DNA from: Mycobacteriales bacterium
GTDB lineage: Bacteria > Actinomycetota > Actinomycetes > Mycobacteriales > QHCE01
Assembly: GCA_013362805.1 (NCBI GenBank)
Contig: JABFVL010000001.1
Location: 1-64,000 of the forward strand
Direction: 5' to 3'
Length of the DNA: 64,000 nt
Shown here: in pieces, positions 56,100 through 64,000 of the stretch
Numbering within the stretch: position 1 is the first letter of the stretch
How the letters are laid out: every line of letters starts with the position of its first letter
Made by a program: the position numbers and the translations under genes
Notes under the pieces: generated by a model
The model's input: only the letters and a program-made list of their open reading frames with translations
Told to the model about the DNA's origin: nothing
The model's database searches: none

Positions 56100-57802
56100 C
56101 CGATCCGGTTGACGAAACCGCCGAAAGTAGCACCACCGCACCCACGCTCGAGGCGAACCGCCCAGCCGCGCAGGCCGAAGATCTTGGCAGTACCAAAGGT
56201 CTAGCTAGCGCGGCTGGACTTATCGCTGGCCTGACCGTGCTCGCGCGCATGGTCGGCTTTGGACGAATCTTCGTCTTCTCATGGGCCGTGGGTATTACCA
56301 CCCTTGGCACGGTGTATCTAACCATCAACACTTTGCCGAACATTGTGTTCGAAATAGTGGCTGGTGGCGCTTTGTCGGCGGTGGTCGTGCCACTGATTTC
56401 CGCCGCGCTCACCAAAGACGCCCAGCGTGAAGTTAACCAACTGTCATCAGCGCTGCTGACATGGGCGATTCTGACGCTCACCATTCTCACCGCCGCGGTC
56501 GCGCTATTCGCCCACCCCATCGCGAACGCTTTGTTGGGCAGCGAAGCCACGAATGCCGAAGTGGACTTTGGCGCAAGACTGCTCATTGTCTTCGCGCCGC
56601 AATTGGTTCTCTATGGCGTCGGAATTGTGCTCACCGGCATCCTTCAGGCACATCACCGATTCGCTTGGCCGGCGCTAGCGCCGATGTTGTCATCACTGAC
56701 CGTGATGGCGGCCTATGTGGTGTTCGCGCTGTCCGCGGGCCGCGCTGCCACAATTGACGAGCTATCCCTCACTCAAGAGCTCATCCTTTCCGTGGGAACC
56801 ACCGCTGCCGTCGCAGTGCTCACGCTTTGTCTCCTCATTCCGCTGCGGGGCACCGGCGTGCGGATCCGGCCCACATTGAAGTTTCCGGCGGGCGCGGGCA
56901 AAAAAGCGCGCGCGTTGCTTGGCAGCGGCATCGCCACCGTGGGAGCGCAACAACTTTCACTGCTCGTAGTGCTGATTCTTCTGCAACCCCCAGCACCAGA
57001 GGGCGCCGTTCCAGCGTTCAACCTGGCTCAGACCGTGTTCTTGCTGCCATGGGCGGTGCTCGCCGTTCCCGCCGCTACGTCGGCATTTCCCCGCCTGTCG
57101 GCCTCGCACGCCGACGGTGATCACGCGAGCTTTAATCGCACCCTGAGCATCACCGCCAAAGCGGTTGTTCTGTTGTGTGCCGGTGCCGCGGCTGTGTTGA
57201 TCGCCGCCGCCAATCCCAGCGCCGAACTTATCTCGGCGGTAGCCGCGGGTCGAAACAGCGTGCAAGAGATTGCATTCGCGATTGCGGCATTCGCTCCAGG
57301 GCTCGTCGGATACGGTCTTTTGGCACTTCTCTCTCGAGCGCTTTATGCCACCGGTGCCGCTGCCTCTACAGCGGCGGTGACTGTCGGTGGCTGGCTTGTG
57401 GTGATCGTCAGCGACATTGTGTTGGCCCTGGTCGTCGAACCTGAACAGCGCATTGCCGCAGTCGCTATCGGGAACAGCGTGGGCATGACAATCGTCGGGG
57501 TTGGGCTCGCGGTGCTGATCCGCCGGCAAGTTGGGCGTGAAGCGCTGCATGGCTTGACGGGCACGACCATGCTTGCGATACCCCTTACCGCGGTAGCGGC
57601 GCTGGCGGGACTTGGGGTGGGCATGCTCCTTCCACAGGTCAATGGGCTCGCCGCGATAGGGTCAGTGCTTGCGTCAGCTGGGGTGGCACTCGCGGTTTTT
57701 GTCACTCTGGTCGCACTCATCGATCGAGACGCCGTGCGTCCGGTACTTGAGCGACTGCGTCGTAGTCGTGGTGCCGCAACAAAGGAGGAAGAAAGTGGCT
57801 GA
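56096..57802 (+). CDS. MurJ/MviN-family lipid-linked precursor flippase
   Basis: A 568-residue membrane protein of the MOP superfamily with about 14 hydrophobic helices. A disordered 35-residue head precedes GLASAAGLIAGLTVLARMVGFGR, the typical first helix region (given here in two overlapping parts). TLPNIVFEIVAGGALSAVVV and FNLAQTVFLLPWAVLAVPAA are MurJ-like conserved loops. Actinobacteria usually carry the main lipid II flippase gene elsewhere, near parAB, so this copy may move a different lipid-linked sugar made by its neighbours. Start overlaps the preceding transferase gene, and the end overlaps the following glycosyltransferase gene by eight bases. Confidence 0.9.
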   Translation: MTDPVDETAESSTTAPTLEANRPAAQAEDLGSTKGLASAAGLIAGLTVLARMVGFGRIFVFSWAVGITTLGTVYLTINTLPNIVFEIVAGGALSAVVVPLISAALTKDAQREVNQLSSALLTWAILTLTILTAAVALFAHPIANALLGSEATNAEVDFGARLLIVFAPQLVLYGVGIVLTGILQAHHRFAWPALAPMLSSLTVMAAYVVFALSAGRAATIDELSLTQELILSVGTTAAVAVLTLCLLIPLRGTGVRIRPTLKFPAGAGKKARALLGSGIATVGAQQLSLLVVLILLQPPAPEGAVPAFNLAQTVFLLPWAVLAVPAATSAFPRLSASHADGDHASFNRTLSITAKAVVLLCAGAAAVLIAAANPSAELISAVAAGRNSVQEIAFAIAAFAPGLVGYGLLALLSRALYATGAAASTAAVTVGGWLVVIVSDIVLALVVEPEQRIAAVAIGNSVGMTIVGVGLAVLIRRQVGREALHGLTGTTMLAIPLTAVAALAGLGVGMLLPQVNGLAAIGSVLASAGVALAVFVTLVALIDRDAVRPVLERLRRSRGAATKEEESG

Positions 57803-58907
57803 GCCGCTGCGAGTCGCATTGGTGCTCGCCACCAGCACTGGCGGAGTTGGCACCCATGTGCGGTCATTGGCCGCGCACTTGGGCAAGCTAGGCCACCAGG
57901 TTGTGGTCTGTGGCCCGGCGGCCACTGAAGATGTCTTCCATTTCACCGAAGTGGGCGCACAGTTCCACCCGGTGAATATCGCCACTGGGCTCAACCCTCT
58001 GCACGACGCTAAAGCGGTTGTCGCGTTGCGAAAGGCGCTGAACAGCACCCGAGCTCAGGTTATTCATGCCCATGGCTATCGCGCGGGTTTGATCGCACAC
58101 TTGGCTCGCGCCAAAAAACCTCGGCCTGTTCCGTTGACGGTGACCTGGCACAACGTGCTGATGGCAACGGGAGCTAAACACGCCGTGCTGGCTCGCCTGG
58201 AACGCATTGTGGCGCGCGGCGCGAACATCACTTTGGGCGCCTCAGAAGATTTGGTAGAGCGCGCTATCGGCTTGGGTGCACCCGATGTGCGATTCGCGCC
58301 TGTCGCTGCGCCCCTGTTGGCGCAACCGGAACGAGATGCCACGCAAGTGCGCGTGGAACTAGATGCCCGGGATCGCCCGTTGGTGTTGTCGGTGGGGCGA
58401 CTTCACCCACAGAAGGGCTTCGATGTACTGGTAAGGGCCGCGGCGCGCCTGTCGCGGCGTGATCGCCCGCCGATGGTGGTTATCGCGGGTAGCGGTCCAG
58501 AAGAAGACAATTTGCGCCTGCTGGCGCAAGAGTTGAACGCTCCGGTTCGGTTTTTGGGTCGTCGAAGTGACATCGCGGATCTGATCGCGGCCTGCGATAT
58601 TGCCGTTGTGACGTCGCCTTGGGAAGCGCGCCAGCTATTCGCGCAGGAAGTTTTGCAGGCCGGCAAGCCGCTAGTGGCAACCGCTGTTGGGGGTATTCCT
58701 GGTCTGGTTGGCAATGGTGCTCGCTTGATTCCAGCTGGCGATGTGAATGCCGTTGAGGAAGCGGTTGCGGCGCTGTTGGATGATCCAACTGGGGCCGAGC
58801 AGCTGGCTGAGCGCGGTAAGGCGCAGGCTAAAACGTGGCCCACCGAAGCGGAAACCACGGCGATGGCCGTTGCGGTTTATGCGGAACTCTTGGGGGTGCC
58901 AGCGTGA
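57795..58907 (+). CDS. Glycosyltransferase family 4 protein
   Basis: A 370-residue cytoplasmic GT-B fold enzyme from the GTG at 57795, seven bases after AAAGGAGG. The N-terminal Rossmann domain starts RVALVLATSTGGVGTHV. The donor-binding domain has VLSVGRLHPQKGFDVLVRAA near residue 195, VIAGSGPEEDNL near 229 and a modified EX7E region EARQLFAQEVLQAGKPLVAT near 279. It transfers an unknown sugar from an activated donor. Its overlap with murJ in front and with the next membrane protein behind suggests assembly of a lipid-linked glycan. Confidence 0.9.
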   Translation: MAEPLRVALVLATSTGGVGTHVRSLAAHLGKLGHQVVVCGPAATEDVFHFTEVGAQFHPVNIATGLNPLHDAKAVVALRKALNSTRAQVIHAHGYRAGLIAHLARAKKPRPVPLTVTWHNVLMATGAKHAVLARLERIVARGANITLGASEDLVERAIGLGAPDVRFAPVAAPLLAQPERDATQVRVELDARDRPLVLSVGRLHPQKGFDVLVRAAARLSRRDRPPMVVIAGSGPEEDNLRLLAQELNAPVRFLGRRSDIADLIAACDIAVVTSPWEARQLFAQEVLQAGKPLVATAVGGIPGLVGNGARLIPAGDVNAVEEAVAALLDDPTGAEQLAERGKAQAKTWPTEAETTAMAVAVYAELLGVPA

Positions 58908-61090
58908 GCATTGCCTTGCGCCGGGCATGCGGTATCGCACTGGCGATGATGCTGGCTTTGGCGACAGTCGTCGTCCCCATGCCAGCGGTGGCTCAAGCCG
59001 CACAAACTCCCATGGACCATGTTGTAATCGTGGGAGTTCCTGGGCTGCGCTGGGTAGACATTGATAAAGAAAATACTCCCACTTTGTGGCGTTTGGCTGA
59101 CACTGGCGGCATGGGCAACATGTCGGTGCGTGCGGCAGCGGCATTGACCTGCCCGGCCGATGGCTGGGTGACGTTGGGTGCGGGAAACCGGGCCCGCAGC
59201 CCCGAGCCGCGAGCACATCGCTGCCCGCCAGAATTTCCCATCGCCGAGCCCGTCCCAGCTGGTGATGGTTCTTATCGACTAGCTGAGCAGTCTCAGATCG
59301 CCGATGACAACAACGAGCTAAATCATGGTGCTCGACCGGGAATGCTGGCTAGCAGCGTGCGTTGTTCTAGTGCGGTCGGTCGGGGTGCGGCGACCGCGGC
59401 GGCCCGACCGAATGGGCGGGTGGAAAATTACAGTCCCACGATGCCAACTGATCTAGCGGAGTTTCTGCGACGTTGTCAGATCACGGTGCTCGAGCTCCCA
59501 CAGGTGAGCGGCGAGTTCCGCAAAGAAATGGCAAACGATGTAGATCAGCAGGTAGCGGCGATTGAGGCAGCGCTTCCTGAGCGGACCATGCTGATGGTCG
59601 CCGGGGTCGCGGATCTGACGGGGCCGCCGGCATTGCACACGATGATCATCAACGCGCCTGGCTATGAACACACCTGGCTCACTTCGGCCAGCACCCGGCG
59701 GCAGCCATATGTGCAGCTCATCGACCTTGCCCCCACAGCATTGAAGGCGCTGGATGTGGGCGCGCCGAAAGCCATCGTTGGGCAACCAATGACAGCTGGG
59801 CAAACCCGAGACCGATCGACTGATGTGTCCATCGATGGATTGGAAGACGCACAGGAAGCGACCGCGGCTCAGCGTCCGCTGGTGCCCGACTTCTATTCGA
59901 TTCTGGTCACGTTGAACTTGCTGTTGTTGGCTGTTGGCGCGGTATATTTCCGTCGCCGCAGTAAACGAGTAGGGGAGACCTTGCCCGACCCGGCCGCTGG
60001 TCACAGTGGGCGGCCCCATCTGTTGGGATCGCTGCGTGAACGAAGGGTCGCGCGCATTATTGAGATCGCGGCCACCGGCATCGCGGCTATTCCGGTGTCG
60101 GCCTTCCTGGCGAATTTGTTTCCTTGGTGGCGCGCGGACGACACTCGCACTGTTCTATTTGGAACAATCGCGGCGCTTAGCGTTGTTATTACCTTGGTAG
60201 CCTTGCGTGGCCCGTGGCAGCGCCATCCCTTGGGCCCACCAGCTGTGGTCGCGTTGTTCACTGGCGCCGTGTTGGGTGTTGACGTAGTGATGGGTTCACA
60301 CCTAGAACTCAACTCGATGCTGGGATATTCACCACTTGTCGCCGGACGGTTTACCGGGTTTGGTAACTACGGTTTCGCGATTTTCGCCGGCGGCATCATT
60401 TTGGGTGCGGCTTATGTGGCTCAACTGTTGAACGGTTGGAACCGAGTCGGCTTCTTGATCGGGCTTGGTTTGGTGGTGGTGATCGTTGATGGAGCTCCAA
60501 TTTGGGGTAGCGATGTCGGCGGCATCATCGCGCTCACGCCCGCCTTCATGATTTTGGCGATGCGCGCCTCAGGGGTGTGGCTGTCTCCTTTGCGTATCTT
60601 GGGCAGTCTGGCAGGCGGTCTGGTGGCGGTAGCTATCTTCGGCTGGATTGACTATTTGCGTCCTGAGGGTGAACGCACTCACCTGGGTCGTTTTGTGGCT
60701 CAAATGCTGGACGGCACCGCGGGCACGATCGTGCAACGCAAAGCCGAGGCCAATGTGAACTTGCTGGTCAGCAGCCAACTCACCATTTTGGTGATTGCCG
60801 TGGCGTTGTTCGTGCCGCTGATTTTGTTGCCCCGCAGTGCTGGTTTGCGTCGGGTTTTTGGTCTTTACCCCTGTGTCAAGGCCGGGGCGATAGGCGTGCT
60901 CATCGCCGCTGTGGTGGGTTTTGCCGTCAACGACTCGGGCATCGCGATTCCCGCGTTTATGTCCGCGGTGGTGGTTCCGCTGATTATCGCCACCATTTTG
61001 CGAGTGCTCGCCTCGTCCACGAGAAGCGTGGCCACTACGCAACGGAGTCCTGTTGCCGAGGCTGTTCTCACCGAAAAGGCTGAGGGCTGA
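58904..61090 (+). CDS. Polytopic membrane protein with degenerate alkaline-phosphatase-like domain (copy 1)
   Basis: 728 residues from the GTG at 58904, overlapping the glycosyltransferase stop. A signal peptide (about 1-30, cut after AVAQA) leads to an extracellular domain to about residue 325, then about ten membrane helices. The extracellular part follows the phosphodiesterase/alkaline phosphatase layout: VVIVGVPGLRW, TPTLWRLADTGG, LTCPADGWVTLGAG, and VQLIDLAPTALKAL. The metal-binding Asp usual in the first strand (xxDGLR) is Pro, and no SDHG motif is present, so the site looks inactive. The membrane part has SMLGYSPLVAGRFTGFGN, VGGIIALTPAF and DYLRPEGERTHLGRFV. The next gene is a paralogue. 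Role unknown, probably in the envelope. Confidence 0.82.
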   Translation: MSIALRRACGIALAMMLALATVVVPMPAVAQAAQTPMDHVVIVGVPGLRWVDIDKENTPTLWRLADTGGMGNMSVRAAAALTCPADGWVTLGAGNRARSPEPRAHRCPPEFPIAEPVPAGDGSYRLAEQSQIADDNNELNHGARPGMLASSVRCSSAVGRGAATAAARPNGRVENYSPTMPTDLAEFLRRCQITVLELPQVSGEFRKEMANDVDQQVAAIEAALPERTMLMVAGVADLTGPPALHTMIINAPGYEHTWLTSASTRRQPYVQLIDLAPTALKALDVGAPKAIVGQPMTAGQTRDRSTDVSIDGLEDAQEATAAQRPLVPDFYSILVTLNLLLLAVGAVYFRRRSKRVGETLPDPAAGHSGRPHLLGSLRERRVARIIEIAATGIAAIPVSAFLANLFPWWRADDTRTVLFGTIAALSVVITLVALRGPWQRHPLGPPAVVALFTGAVLGVDVVMGSHLELNSMLGYSPLVAGRFTGFGNYGFAIFAGGIILGAAYVAQLLNGWNRVGFLIGLGLVVVIVDGAPIWGSDVGGIIALTPAFMILAMRASGVWLSPLRILGSLAGGLVAVAIFGWIDYLRPEGERTHLGRFVAQMLDGTAGTIVQRKAEANVNLLVSSQLTILVIAVALFVPLILLPRSAGLRRVFGLYPCVKAGAIGVLIAAVVGFAVNDSGIAIPAFMSAVVVPLIIATILRVLASSTRSVATTQRSPVAEAVLTEKAEG

Positions 61091-61092
61091 CT

Positions 61093-64000
<2,908 letters not shown>

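Overview
The window looks like a gene-dense chromosomal segment of an actinobacterium (Actinomycetota) of moderately high GC, around 60% by eye (not computed). The evidence is the gene order acn-TetR, ruvCAB-yajC-secDF-rel, hisS-aspS-rarA, and TPR-HAD-SCP2-tlyA-nadK-recN-steA-steB-...-pyrG, which is typical of this phylum. Frequent GTG starts, ATGA/GTGA stop-start overlaps and an LPxTG-type surface protein agree with it. A Glycomycetales- or Micromonosporales-like host is my best guess, from the steA/steB/murJ/membrane-protein block before pyrG, but this is inference. No tRNA, rRNA, CRISPR array, insertion sequence or prophage gene was seen. No stretch longer than about 250 bases lacks a gene.

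Layout. 1-3068 (minus): aconitase followed by a truncated TetR regulator, an acn-acnR-like pair. 3195-4772: PhoD-like phosphatase. 4846-12807 (plus): ruvC-ruvA-ruvB-yajC-secD-secF-rel, covering Holliday junction processing, Sec translocation and (p)ppGpp metabolism. The apt gene often found between secF and rel is absent. 12917-20674: a single 2585-codon gene for a giant soluble protein that I cannot assign and that shows degenerate internal repeats. 20716-23496 (minus): cyclophilin then asparagine synthetase. 23705-26709: hisS-aspS and a strong terminator. 26871-28193: an unrecognised 440-residue protein. 28267-29586: rarA.

29687-31627 holds a polyprenyl diphosphate synthase and menA. 39500-46069 holds menE, menB, menC, menD and an isochorismate synthase, so most of classical menaquinone synthesis lies in two blocks. 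Between the blocks are a minus-strand dhaK-dhaL-dhaM operon, whose DhaM is fused to HPr and a complete PTS enzyme I, a NarL-type two-component system, and a convergent pair of an FAD/NAD(P)-binding protein and a cysteine-dioxygenase-like cupin. A small secreted VP-repeat protein sits inside the men block.

46194-52898 is the conserved housekeeping run (TPR, HAD, SCP2, small protein, tlyA, nadK, recN), interrupted by a small membrane protein and a sortase-anchored surface protein. 52982-64000 is an envelope-related run: steA, steB/mctB-like, a MraY/WecA-like transferase, a MurJ-like flippase, a GT4 glycosyltransferase, two paralogous polytopic proteins with a degenerate alkaline-phosphatase-like domain, and the start of pyrG. 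Tight overlaps suggest that the GT4-like/murJ/GT/first polytopic genes are one transcript.

The most unusual items are the giant repeat protein, the predicted lipid-linked glycan block with its pseudo-phosphatase pair, the all-in-one DhaM-HPr-EI fusion, a Trp in place of a highly conserved Arg in MenD, and the elastin-like VP-repeat secreted peptide.
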